Counted from the stretch's first letter, positions 1 to 6,579 are shown. The stretch: DNA of 6,923 nucleotides from Oscillospiraceae bacterium (GCA_902766855.1 CACXFE010000047.1:1-6923), one strand, 5' to 3'. Made by a program: numbers and translations. The notes: generated by a model not told the origin, from the letters alone.

Positions 1-67
1 CTGACCGATAGAAAATCACCGTGACGGTTGAAATTTCGGTTTTGCGGAAACTTTCCGAAAGAAGTGC

Positions 68-96
68 TTGCATTTTGGGATAAAGTATGATATACT
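68..96 (+). promoter_or_regulatory. Promoter of the tRNA-Gly gene
   Basis: A -35 like TTGCAT (68-73) lies 17 bases before a -10 TATACT (91-96). TG at 88-89 makes this an extended -10 (TGnTATACT). Transcription would start near 103, leaving a leader of about 25 bases before the tRNA. This is a good match to the housekeeping sigma-A pattern; the start point is inferred. Confidence 0.75.
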
Positions 97-128
97 TTCC
101 TGTGTTGATGAGTTCATCGGCACGGTTT

Positions 129-202
<74 letters not shown>

Positions 203-205
203 ATT

Positions 206-238
206 AGCCCTCACTGCGGCGCAGCGAGGGCTATTTTT
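206..238 (+). terminator. Intrinsic terminator of the tRNA-Gly gene
   Basis: The outer stem AGCCCTC (206-212) pairs with GAGGGCT (226-232). After one A/C mismatch the inner stem CTGC/GCAG continues around a GGC loop. A run of five T (234-238) follows. This is a classic Rho-independent terminator only four bases after the encoded CCA. Confidence 0.85.
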
Positions 239-263
239 CCATATTTTTTAACGGAGGGTATGT

Positions 264-809
264 ATGAATATTACACTATACGGCGCGGCAAGCGAAGGGA
301 TCGACAAAGTTTATAAACAGGCGGTTACCGAACTCGGGCGGGAAATCGCACGGCGCGGGCATACCATGGTATACGGCGCGGGCGCTTCCGGTTTGATGGG
401 CGCCGCCGCCAACGGCATCTCCGGGGAAAACGGCCGTATCATCGGCGTTACGCCGCATTTTATGCACGATTTCGAGCCGGTGTATGACCGATGCACCGAA
501 CTGATCGACACCGCCACCTTGTCCGAGCGCAAGGATATTATGGAAAGCAAGGCGGATGCATTCGTGATCGTGCCGGGCGGCATCGGCACATTTGACGAGT
601 TTTTCCAGATTTTAACGCTGAAAAAATTAGGGCGGCACAATAAGCCGATCTTGCTGTTCAATGTCTGTAACTTTTGGGATAATCTGTTGGCGGTCATCGG
701 CTCGAATATTTTCAAAGGCTTTATCGCGTCCGATGTGACGGATTGTTTTGCGGTTTGCGAAACGCCCGCTTCCACATTGGATCTGTTGGAAACATTGATC
801 AAATCATAA
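264..809 (+). CDS. LOG family protein (nucleoside 5'-monophosphate phosphoribohydrolase-like, TIGR00730 type)
   Basis: The 181-residue product matches the lysine-decarboxylase-like/LOG Rossmann-fold family. The signature PGGxGTxxE is at residues 104-112 (PGGIGTFDE, catalytic-type E112). R89-K90 in SERKDIM corresponds to the conserved Arg-Lys of the active site, and the glycine-rich YGAGASGLMG (37-46) fits the nucleotide-binding loop. Characterised LOG enzymes cleave ribose-5-phosphate from AMP-type or cytokinin nucleotides; in bacteria such as this the physiological substrate is unknown, and despite the old family label it is not a lysine decarboxylase. The length is normal for the family and the protein should be cytosolic. 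The ATG at 264 has a GGAGGG site five bases upstream (253-258). Only 14 bases separate the tRNA terminator from this site, so transcription probably comes from read-through or an unrecognised promoter. Rubrerythrin follows after 16 bases. Confidence 0.9.
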   Translation: MNITLYGAASEGIDKVYKQAVTELGREIARRGHTMVYGAGASGLMGAAANGISGENGRIIGVTPHFMHDFEPVYDRCTELIDTATLSERKDIMESKADAFVIVPGGIGTFDEFFQILTLKKLGRHNKPILLFNVCNFWDNLLAVIGSNIFKGFIASDVTDCFAVCETPASTLDLLETLIKS

Positions 810-825
810 AAGGAGGAAAACGAAA

Positions 826-1374
826 ATGGCAAATTCCAAAAATCCTTATGCCGGCACGCAAACCGAAAAGAATTTAGAGGCGGCGTTTGCAGGCGAATCC
901 CAAGCAAGAAACAAGTACACCTATTTTGCATCCAAAGCCAAAAAAGAAGGCTTCGAACAAATTGCCGCGCTGTTTTTGAAAACGGCGGATAACGAAAAAG
1001 AACACGCGAAGATGTGGTTCAAAGAATTGAGCGGCATCGGCTCTACCGCGGAAAACCTTGCCGCGGCGGCGGACGGCGAGAATTTTGAATGGACTGATAT
1101 GTACGAAGGCTTTGCCAAAACCGCCGAGGAAGAGGGCTTCCCCGAATTGGCAGCCAAGTTCCGCGCGGTGGGAGCGATCGAAAAGCACCATGAAGAACGC
1201 TATCGCGCGCTGCTTCACAATGTGGAGGCGCAGGAAGTCTTTGCCAAGAGCGAAGTGAAGGTATGGGAATGCCGCAACTGCGGGCATATCGTGGTGGGAA
1301 CAAGCGCGCCCGATCTTTGCCCGGTGTGCGCTCATCCCCAATCGTATTTTGAGATCCACGCCGAAAATTATTAA
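826..1374 (+). CDS. rbr: Rubrerythrin
   Basis: This is a classical two-domain rubrerythrin of 182 residues, a cytosolic non-haem iron peroxidase that reduces hydrogen peroxide with electrons from rubredoxin or NADH-linked donors and protects anaerobes from oxidative stress. The N-terminal four-helix di-iron domain shows AFAGESQARN with E24, E57-x-x-H60 in NEKEH, E85-x-x-E88 in GENFE, and E119-x-x-H122, covering the expected iron ligands. The C-terminal rubredoxin-like domain has C149-x-x-C152 and C165-x-x-C168 in the family context WECRNCG...LCPVCAHP. A strong AGGAGG (811-816) precedes the ATG by nine bases. The gene sits 16 bases after the LOG gene, probably in one transcript, and is followed by a strong terminator. 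No Fur/PerR-type operator is obvious. Identification is secure; the gene symbol is the generic one. Confidence 0.97.
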   Translation: MANSKNPYAGTQTEKNLEAAFAGESQARNKYTYFASKAKKEGFEQIAALFLKTADNEKEHAKMWFKELSGIGSTAENLAAAADGENFEWTDMYEGFAKTAEEEGFPELAAKFRAVGAIEKHHEERYRALLHNVEAQEVFAKSEVKVWECRNCGHIVVGTSAPDLCPVCAHPQSYFEIHAENY

Positions 1375-1391
1375 GAAAACCGAAAAGCGTT

Positions 1392-1437
1392 GCGGTTTCC
1401 CGGCGGCTTGCAAAAACAGCCGGGAAACCGCTTTTTT
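1392..1437 (+). terminator. Rho-independent terminator between rubrerythrin and ypeB
   Basis: A perfect 13-base stem, GCGGTTTCCCGGC (1392-1404) with GCCGGGAAACCGC (1419-1431), encloses a 14-base loop and is followed by six T (1432-1437). It ends the rubrerythrin transcript. The ypeB stop codon (minus strand, 1436-1438) lies inside the T run, so the same hairpin probably also stops ypeB transcription, although the T-rich tail is weaker in that direction. Confidence 0.92.
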
Positions 1438-2764
1438 ATTTGGTCAGGGTGCCGCCGTCGCCTTTCAGCAGGATCAAGATGTCCTGTTCGGCGCCGGTGA
1501 CCGCGTGAATATAAACCAATAGTTCCGTGCCGTCTTCCGCTTGGCAGACGAACTCATAACAGCGCGCTTCTCTGCCGCCGTCTGTCGGGATCAGGGCCAG
1601 CGCCGTTTCCCGCACGGTCAGCCGCGGGCTGACCTTTTTCATTGCCTCTTCGGCGGTCAGGGCCGGCGGGTCAAACGCCCTTTCGGTATGATTGGTCAGG
1701 TAGCCGCTGGCCTCGAATAACATGATTTCGCCGTTGTCCATGGCCACTCCTACTTTGATCAGATCGGTGTAGCAAATGGTCTGCCCGTCCAAATAAGCAA
1801 AATTGATTACGCAAACCCCTTCATCGGTAAACGAATAGGTTTCGGTGAGGCTTGTGATTCCAAGATCGTTTAAAAAGCGTTTTGCTTTTTCGCTGGCTTG
1901 CCGGTATTCCAGCACATTGCCGCCCACCGTGCGGGATTTCCGCATATACACCGCGTAGCCGCCCCGTTTGCTTACGGCAATATTCACATCGGTGCCTTCA
2001 AAGCAGTAGGCGGGGATCTTGCCGTTGCTGTTGCCGAAAAAGGAAAGATCGCCTTCGTCGCATCCCGCTACCGCGGCCGCTTTCTTTCGCGCCGTTTCTT
2101 CTGTTACGACCGCCGCGTTTCGGATCATCAGCGGTTCTTTTTCTAAAATATGATCGGAATACGGCCCGTCATAAACAAGCGTGGGGTAATCGTCAAGGCT
2201 TTCTTCCAGTTTTGCCGCCGCGCCCGCAAAGGAATCGGCCGGGATCTCGCTGTCCAGTTTTCGCTCGATTTCTTTGCTCCATGCCTCGGGGTTGTTATAC
2301 ATGGTCGCCGAATCGCTCACCGCCCGGGAAATTTTTTTGGCGGTGTTTTTCAACGCGGCCATGGCGCTTTCTTCTTCCCGGCCGGGCATTTTCCCGGCGA
2401 TCGCGTTTTTCGATACCGTGACCGCGTAATTCCCAACCTGTGAAAGAAAGCGGTTCAGCACGGTCAGTTCCCCATCTCCCGCGGGCAACTGCGAAAGTGC
2501 GATCTTGGCGGATTCCGCCTCGCTTAAAAGTTTTGCCGCCATGCCGCTCATTTGGAGCGGCTCGGTGGTATATTCGGCTTTTTGCAGCAGCACGGCAATG
2601 TTCCCCATGCTTTCGTCCAGTCCGTCCAACATGTGCGAATAGGTGTTTTCAATCTGTAAGCGGTATCGCTCCGCCCTTTTTTGTGCCTGCAAAGCATAGC
2701 CTAACGCCACCAGCGCCAACGCCGCACAGAAAGAAAACAATCGAATGATCACTCTTTTTTTCAT
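1436..2764 (-). CDS. ypeB: Spore germination protein YpeB
   Basis: The 442-residue protein has one N-terminal membrane helix (about residues 5-25), a helical region (about 30-185) and PepSY-type repeats through the C-terminal half. Family hallmarks are DYPTLVYDGPYSDH (191-204), GYLTNHTER (354-362), and a C-terminus reading CYEFVCQAEDG...LLVYIHAVTG...ILILL. In Bacillus, YpeB is made in the forespore, locates to the spore inner membrane and is needed for stable deposition of the cortex-lytic enzyme SleB. The start at 2764 is preferred over an open frame reaching 2839: it begins MKKR before the helix and has GGAG seven bases upstream (complement of 2772-2775). No sleB gene is adjacent; the upstream neighbour is the divergent lgt. 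It converges on rubrerythrin. Confidence 0.93.
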   Translation of the reverse strand: MKKRVIIRLFSFCAALALVALGYALQAQKRAERYRLQIENTYSHMLDGLDESMGNIAVLLQKAEYTTEPLQMSGMAAKLLSEAESAKIALSQLPAGDGELTVLNRFLSQVGNYAVTVSKNAIAGKMPGREEESAMAALKNTAKKISRAVSDSATMYNNPEAWSKEIERKLDSEIPADSFAGAAAKLEESLDDYPTLVYDGPYSDHILEKEPLMIRNAAVVTEETARKKAAAVAGCDEGDLSFFGNSNGKIPAYCFEGTDVNIAVSKRGGYAVYMRKSRTVGGNVLEYRQASEKAKRFLNDLGITSLTETYSFTDEGVCVINFAYLDGQTICYTDLIKVGVAMDNGEIMLFEASGYLTNHTERAFDPPALTAEEAMKKVSPRLTVRETALALIPTDGGREARCYEFVCQAEDGTELLVYIHAVTGAEQDILILLKGDGGTLTK

Positions 2765-2793
2765 AGAAGCACTCCGTTTCCCGCTTTTTTTGA

Positions 2794-2822
2794 TAGTATA
2801 CCCGCCGATCCGGCAAATAATC
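2794..2822 (-). promoter_or_regulatory. Candidate forespore (sigma-F/sigma-G-like) promoter of ypeB
   Basis: Read on the minus strand, GATTA (complement of 2818-2822) lies 17 bases before TATACTA (complement of 2794-2800). This matches the sigma-G pattern GMATR/CATnHTA at all but one position in each box. GGGTATACTA fits the sigma-F -10 form GGnnAnAHTR completely. The start would fall about 20 bases before the ypeB ATG. Known forespore expression of ypeB in Bacillus supports the reading. TATACT also resembles a sigma-A -10, but no good -35 partner is at the right distance. Confidence 0.45.
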
Positions 2823-2833
2823 GCAACTCCTTG

Positions 2834-2863
2834 TTGCAAAGCGTCAAGGGTTTATGGTATACT
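2834..2863 (+). promoter_or_regulatory. Promoter of the lgt-folD operon
   Basis: TTGCAA (2834-2839) lies 18 bases before TATACT (2858-2863), and TG at 2855-2856 gives an extended -10. The start would be near 2870, just upstream of the lgt ribosome binding site (GGAGAG, 2876-2881). The -35 overlaps the right arm of a small dyad, GCAAC-TCCTT-GTTGC (2823-2837). Confidence 0.7.
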
Positions 2864-2887
2864 GTAATACAGAATGGAGAGATCGTT

Positions 2888-3805
2888 ATGAGTTATGAAG
2901 TGATTATTTTCGGGATCAAACTGTCATTGTCACCGGTTGCGTTTACCATTCCGCTCGGTTCGCATCACTGGGATGTGTATTGGTACGGGATCATCATTGC
3001 CACCGGCTTTTTGCTGGCGCTGTTGTTCGGTATCAAAAACGCGGCGCGTTTCGGGATCAGTACGGACAGGATGTTGGATGTTGTGCTGGTCACCACGCCG
3101 GTGGCGATCCTTTGCGCCCGGGCGTATTATGTGATTTTTGACGGCGAAAAACTGGAAAGCATCGGGGAATTTTTCGGTTTCGGCAGTTCTTCCGGGTTTG
3201 CGGGGCTGGCGATCTACGGCGGCGTGATCGGCGCTTTTTTCACCGGGTTTCTGATGTGCAAAATCCGGAAAGTCAAGGTGCTGGATATGTTTGATATTGC
3301 CTCGCTCGGCTTTTTGATCGGGCAAGGGATCGGCCGATGGGGCAATTTTGTGAATCAAGAGGCTTTCGGCGGGCTTACCGGCAGCAGTTGGTGGGGGATG
3401 CAAAGCGAAAAAACCATTGCCGAAGTCGGCGAAGGCATGGTGCATCCTTGCTTTTTATATGAATCCATTTGGTGTCTAGCCGGTTTCTTCCTGTTGAATG
3501 CGTTGAGTAAAAAGCGCCGCTTCAAGGGGGAAACGGTCTTGACCTATTGCGTTTGGTACGGCTTTGGCAGGGGCTTTATTGAATTGCTGCGAACCGATAG
3601 CCTCATGCTTGGGTCTTTGCGTGTTTCCTGCCTGCTTTCTTTCGCCATTTGCATCGCGGCGGCCATCGTGTTGGTGATCATGCACAGCCGGTTGCGGGAA
3701 ACGGTCGGCGCCGGAAATTATGAATCGGTTTTTGCCGAAAATGAGGCGGAAAGCATCGAAGAAAATACCATCACGGAGGAAAGCGATCATGAGCAAGTTG
3801 ATTGA
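2888..3805 (+). CDS. lgt: Prolipoprotein diacylglyceryl transferase Lgt
   Basis: This multi-pass membrane enzyme moves diacylglycerol from phosphatidylglycerol to the lipobox cysteine of prelipoproteins, the first step of lipoprotein maturation. The 305-residue protein shows the Lgt signature GRWGNFVNQE (149-158), HPCFLYES (186-193), and YGFGRGFIELLRTD (224-237) near the last helices. YWYGIIIATGF (31-41) is the conserved first-helix region. In the loop aligned to the histidine reported important in E. coli (HGG), this protein has Y110-G-G; I recall this tyrosine as common in clostridial Lgt. The C-terminus is a long acidic tail (about 283-305). ATG 2888, with GGAGAG six bases upstream, is preferred to a TTG at 2831, which lies upstream of the predicted transcription start. 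It overlaps folD by 17 bases. Confidence 0.96.
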   Translation: MSYEVIIFGIKLSLSPVAFTIPLGSHHWDVYWYGIIIATGFLLALLFGIKNAARFGISTDRMLDVVLVTTPVAILCARAYYVIFDGEKLESIGEFFGFGSSSGFAGLAIYGGVIGAFFTGFLMCKIRKVKVLDMFDIASLGFLIGQGIGRWGNFVNQEAFGGLTGSSWWGMQSEKTIAEVGEGMVHPCFLYESIWCLAGFFLLNALSKKRRFKGETVLTYCVWYGFGRGFIELLRTDSLMLGSLRVSCLLSFAICIAAAIVLVIMHSRLRETVGAGNYESVFAENEAESIEENTITEESDHEQVD

Positions 3806-4652
3806 CGGGAAGCAAATATCCGCTTCGGTAAAGGAGCGGGTTCGGCAGGAAGTGTCCGCACTGCGTGCGCGGGGCGTTTCGGTGGGCCTTGCGGTCATCA
3901 TCGTGGGGGAAGATCCTGCCTCGAAAATATATGTTGCCAATAAAAAGAAAGCCTGCGAGGCGTTGGGGATCCTTTCCACAGAATACGCTCTCCCCGCCGA
4001 AACCACCGAGGAGGAGTTGCTTTCGCTGATTGATCGGCTCAATCGGGATTCGGGCGTCAACGGGATCCTTTGTCAACTGCCCCTTCCGCGCCATCTGAAT
4101 GAAAAAAATATTCTCCGCGCCATCGCGCCCGAAAAGGATGTGGATGCGTTTCATCCCCAAAATGTCGGGCGGATCATGATCGGGGATTACGATTTTGTGC
4201 CTTGCACCCCCGCCGGCATTATGGAAATGCTGGCGCATGAACAGATTGAAGTGACCGGCAAACGCTGTGTGGTGATCGGCCGCTCCAATATTGTGGGCAA
4301 GCCGATGGCAATGCTGTTGCTTCACCATAACGGCACCGTTACCATATGCCATTCCAAAACCGAAAATCTTCGGGAAATCACCAAAACCGCCGATATTCTG
4401 GTGGCGGCGGTGGGCCGCGCCAAATTTGTAACGGCGGATATGGTGAAAGAAGGCGCGGTGGTGATCGATGTAGGGATGAACCGGGTAGACGGGAAACTGT
4501 TCGGCGATGTGGATTTTGACGCGGTGGCGCCGAAAGCCTCCGCCATCACGCCGGTTCCCGGCGGGGTAGGCCCCATGACCATCGCCATGCTGATGCAAAA
4601 TACCTTGACCGCCGCCAAGCGGCAAGCGGGGATAAGCGGGGATTCTCTATGA
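3789..4652 (+). CDS. folD: Bifunctional methylene-THF dehydrogenase / methenyl-THF cyclohydrolase FolD
   Basis: FolD interconverts 5,10-methylene-, 5,10-methenyl- and 10-formyl-tetrahydrofolate in the cytosol, using NADP(H) or NAD(H). It feeds purine and formyl-Met-tRNA synthesis and, in acetogens, the Wood-Ljungdahl methyl branch. The 287-residue length is typical. Visible motifs are YVANKKKAC (48-56, with Y48 and catalytic-type K52), QLPLP (96-100), KDVDAFHP (116-123, D119 equivalent to the active-site Asp), the dinucleotide-binding GRSNIVGKPMA (164-174), and PGGVGPMT (257-264). Ala120 replaces the usual glycine of KDVDG, a minor change. The ATG at 3789 lies inside the end of lgt, with GGAGG nine bases upstream (3775-3779). 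The stop overlaps the next start as ATGA, implying translational coupling. Confidence 0.97.
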   Translation: MSKLIDGKQISASVKERVRQEVSALRARGVSVGLAVIIVGEDPASKIYVANKKKACEALGILSTEYALPAETTEEELLSLIDRLNRDSGVNGILCQLPLPRHLNEKNILRAIAPEKDVDAFHPQNVGRIMIGDYDFVPCTPAGIMEMLAHEQIEVTGKRCVVIGRSNIVGKPMAMLLLHHNGTVTICHSKTENLREITKTADILVAAVGRAKFVTADMVKEGAVVIDVGMNRVDGKLFGDVDFDAVAPKASAITPVPGGVGPMTIAMLMQNTLTAAKRQAGISGDSL

Positions 4653-5347
4653 AAAAAGTTGCGCTGTTCTTCTGCGTGATCATGCTTTTTTCCTTTTCCT
4701 GTGCCGCGGCGGAAAGCGTCACGCTTTCCCCGGGGGACGGCTTTTTGGTGCTTGGCCGGGATGACGAGGCGCTGCTGCCCCTTCTGCATTTGACCAAGGA
4801 GGAGTGTGCCGCCATGACCGCGGAAAACGGCATGGTCTATCTCGCGGCGGATCGGGAAAATCAGCGGCAGATTCGCGTCACGGTTTTTCAAGACGGATTT
4901 TCCGAAACGGTCGGGCAACTTTCCTTGCTGTCCGATGAAAAAATCACCGCCCTGATCCCGGATCTGACCGGGGAGCGCCGCGGGGATGTGATCTGCTCCG
5001 GCAAACAAAAATTCATCCGCCAGCAACTGCGCTTGCAGGATAGCGGCGGCGATTATATTCTGACGCGCTTTTTCACGGTAGCGGGCAAAAAGAATTATGT
5101 GCTTTCTTTTTACACGGCCGCGAAGGCGGACGCCGGGTATATCGAAGATGTTTTTTCTACCTATTCCTCCCCGGATTTTTTGCAAGAGGAAAAGGCGAGC
5201 GGCGCGCAACCCGGTTTGCGCGTGCTTCTGCCGGTTTTGATCGCGGTATTCGGCGTGATCTCCGTTGTGATCGTTTTCACGCTGATACGGGATATTCAAA
5301 AAGAAAAGAGGAAGGCACATGAAGAAGAGGATCGCGGAGTTTCTTAA
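4649..5347 (+). CDS. Uncharacterised secreted, C-terminally membrane-anchored protein
   Basis: I do not recognise this 232-residue protein. It begins with a signal-peptide-like segment (KK at 2-3, hydrophobic to about 17, then CAAA, residues 18-21), with a plausible signal peptidase I cut after A21. C18 follows SFS, which is a poor lipobox, so a lipoprotein is unlikely. A soluble extracytoplasmic region of about 165 residues follows (22-187), with alternating strands and turns and no metal-binding or catalytic motif that I can see. A hydrophobic helix (about 190-213) and a charged tail rich in Lys, Arg and Glu (214-232) suggest a type I membrane orientation. The start overlaps folD as ATGA, and no strong ribosome binding site is seen, which fits coupled translation. 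It overlaps the next gene by 29 bases. Its place between folD and a formate-type channel gives context but no function. Confidence 0.85.
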   Translation: MKKVALFFCVIMLFSFSCAAAESVTLSPGDGFLVLGRDDEALLPLLHLTKEECAAMTAENGMVYLAADRENQRQIRVTVFQDGFSETVGQLSLLSDEKITALIPDLTGERRGDVICSGKQKFIRQQLRLQDSGGDYILTRFFTVAGKKNYVLSFYTAAKADAGYIEDVFSTYSSPDFLQEEKASGAQPGLRVLLPVLIAVFGVISVVIVFTLIRDIQKEKRKAHEEEDRGVS

Positions 5348-5921
5348 ATCCATTTTGGCGGGGCTTGCCATTTCGGTCGGGGGCATGGTGTATCTTGCCT
5401 GCGAGAATAAGGCGGTCGGCGCGGTGCTGTTTTCGGCGGGGCTGATCACGGTGGTCAGTTTCGGGCTGAATCTTTACACGGGGCGGATCGGGTATGTGCC
5501 GGAAAACGGCGGGGTGTTTTTTGCCGATACGGTCTTGTCGATCCCCGGAAATTTAGTGGGCTGCCTGATCGCGGGGCTTTTAAAAAGCCCGATCGGCGCG
5601 GTGGAAACCTTGTGTGAGGCCAAACTTGCCAAGCCGCTCGGCGGTGTGCTGATCGACGCGTGCCTTTGCGGATTGTTGATTTATATCTGCGTGGATATTT
5701 TTAAAAAGCGCAAAACCTATCTCGGTATTTTGATCTGTATTCCCACCTTTATTTTAGCCGGGTTTGAGCATTCGGTAGCGGATATGTTCTATCTGATCAA
5801 TGCGCGTGTTTTTCATTGGCAGGCGGTGGTTTTTGTGTTGGTTGTGGTCGCCGGCAATGCGATCGGCGGCTTGCTGATCCCGCTTTGCCTCCGGCTGTAT
5901 GACCGGCTTTCCGCTTCCTGA
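5319..5921 (+). CDS. Formate/nitrite transporter (FNT) family protein, short form
   Basis: This 200-residue, very hydrophobic protein fits the pentameric FNT channels (FocA, NirC, hydrosulfide channel HSC), which pass small monovalent anions such as formate, nitrite or hydrosulfide. Family features include FGLNLYTGRIGY (48-59) at the first broken-helix region, SIPGNLVG (74-81) and its internal-repeat partner GNAIGG (179-184), lysines in AKLAKP (101-106), and AGFEHSVADMFY (147-158), whose H151 corresponds to the central pore histidine. It is shorter than FocA (about 280), mainly through compact termini. A good site, AGAGGAAGG (5307-5315), precedes the ATG, which lies within the end of the preceding gene. 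It is last in the lgt-folD operon, before a strong terminator. Formate is favoured by the folD neighbour, but the substrate is not proven. Confidence 0.85.
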   Translation: MKKRIAEFLKSILAGLAISVGGMVYLACENKAVGAVLFSAGLITVVSFGLNLYTGRIGYVPENGGVFFADTVLSIPGNLVGCLIAGLLKSPIGAVETLCEAKLAKPLGGVLIDACLCGLLIYICVDIFKKRKTYLGILICIPTFILAGFEHSVADMFYLINARVFHWQAVVFVLVVVAGNAIGGLLIPLCLRLYDRLSAS

Positions 5922-5942
5922 TCCTTCGCCTGTTTCGAAAAT

Positions 5943-5985
5943 AAAAAACACCCTGATAGGAATCACATCCTATCAGGGTGTTTTT
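5943..5985. terminator. Strong bidirectional terminator
   Basis: ACACCCTGATAGGA (5948-5961) pairs perfectly with TCCTATCAGGGTGT (5968-5981) around a six-base loop. It is flanked by A-rich sequence on the left and T5 (5981-5985) on the right, so the stem extends further through A-T pairs. On the minus strand the tail is also T-rich. It ends the lgt-folD-channel operon and can also stop the converging gene that ends at 6074. Confidence 0.92.
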
Positions 5986-6073
5986 GTGTTGCGAATATTG
6001 ATAGCAGACTTAAACCCAAGCCATAATTCTGAGCATTAAAATCAAATTCTGCACGATTATATGTTTGTCATTG

Positions 6074-6559
6074 TTATTCTATCCAATGTTTATCCTTTAA
6101 TGTTTCAACTATCAGATTTATATTTGATACCTTAAAGCAAAACACTTTTTCATTTTTTGTGTAAATATATAAAAAATTCATATCCGTCTGATATTTCAAA
6201 ATGTTTTCAGTCTTAATAACATGAACGATATGAGGTTTTTTATCAAAAGAAGCAAATGCAATTCCAAAATCACAAAAGTATATTCTGCAATAACGGCCTT
6301 TCTGTGTGGTAACTAAATATCCGTTACTTTTCAAAAAACATGTGTCACCAATTTTTATCTCAAATGGACTATATTTTTTATTAGTAATCTTATTATCAAT
6401 ATAAAGTGCAAAAGGCATCAAAAAGTAAGCAAGTCCTCCGCTAAGGATAGAAATCCACAGTGCATCTTCAGGTAAAACTAATCTCATTATATAATATGTT
6501 ATTATTGCAAATAAAACGGCAAATACCGCAGAAAAAAACAATCTTTGTTTTGAACCCAT
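6074..6559 (-). CDS. Hypothetical two-helix membrane protein with possible PH-like domain
   Basis: This 161-residue protein is not recognised by name. It has a short basic N-terminus (GSKQR), two hydrophobic helices (about residues 7-29 and 33-54), then a soluble C-terminal part (55-161). That part alternates short strands (for example YLVTTQ, RIYFCDFGIAFASF, FLYIYTK, VFCFKV) and ends in a helix-like NLIVETLKDK. The layout resembles bacterial PH/GRAM-like or YcxB-like membrane proteins; this is an inference from layout, not a sequence match. The ATG at 6559 has AAGG ten bases upstream (complement of 6570-6573) and a promoter just before it. The gene is far more AT-rich than the rest of the window: 6121-6180 holds 11 G/C in 60 bases, whereas 4381-4440 in folD holds 36. 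This suggests acquisition from elsewhere. Confidence 0.75.
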   Translation of the reverse strand: MGSKQRLFFSAVFAVLFAIITYYIMRLVLPEDALWISILSGGLAYFLMPFALYIDNKITNKKYSPFEIKIGDTCFLKSNGYLVTTQKGRYCRIYFCDFGIAFASFDKKPHIVHVIKTENILKYQTDMNFLYIYTKNEKVFCFKVSNINLIVETLKDKHWIE

Positions 6560-6579
6560 TTTATCACTACCTTCAACTT

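Noticed and set aside
18..60. Short dyads (ACCGT-G-ACGGT at 18-28; TTTCG...CGAAA near 34-60) before the tRNA promoter
   Set aside because: They have no T run or clear operator character and are too short to assign a role; probably the tail of an upstream intergenic region.
311..931. Minus-strand open frame opposite the LOG and rubrerythrin genes
   Set aside because: It crosses the junction of two certain genes on the other strand and shows no domain.
2765..2839. N-terminal extension of ypeB to 2839
   Set aside because: The extra 25 residues would overlap the promoter region, and the internal ATG at 2764 has a good ribosome binding site and begins at the membrane helix as in other YpeB proteins.
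2831..2887. TTG start for lgt at 2831
   Set aside because: It lies upstream of the predicted transcription start and has no ribosome binding site; the ATG at 2888 does, and gives the usual Lgt N-terminus.
3771..4625. Minus-strand open frame (284 codons) opposite folD
   Set aside because: It is fully antisense to an unmistakable FolD, and its translation is rich in His, Gly and Phe with no recognisable domain.
4691..4711. Lipobox in the unknown secreted protein, given lgt in the same operon
   Set aside because: The residues before C18 are S-F-S, lacking the usual Leu at -3 and small residue at -2; a signal peptidase I site after A21 is more likely.
4322..5449. Long minus-strand open frame (375 codons) opposite folD and the unknown gene
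   Set aside because: It is antisense to well-supported genes, has low-complexity His/Arg/Gln-rich content, no family motifs and no ribosome binding site; it is a shadow of GC-biased codon use.
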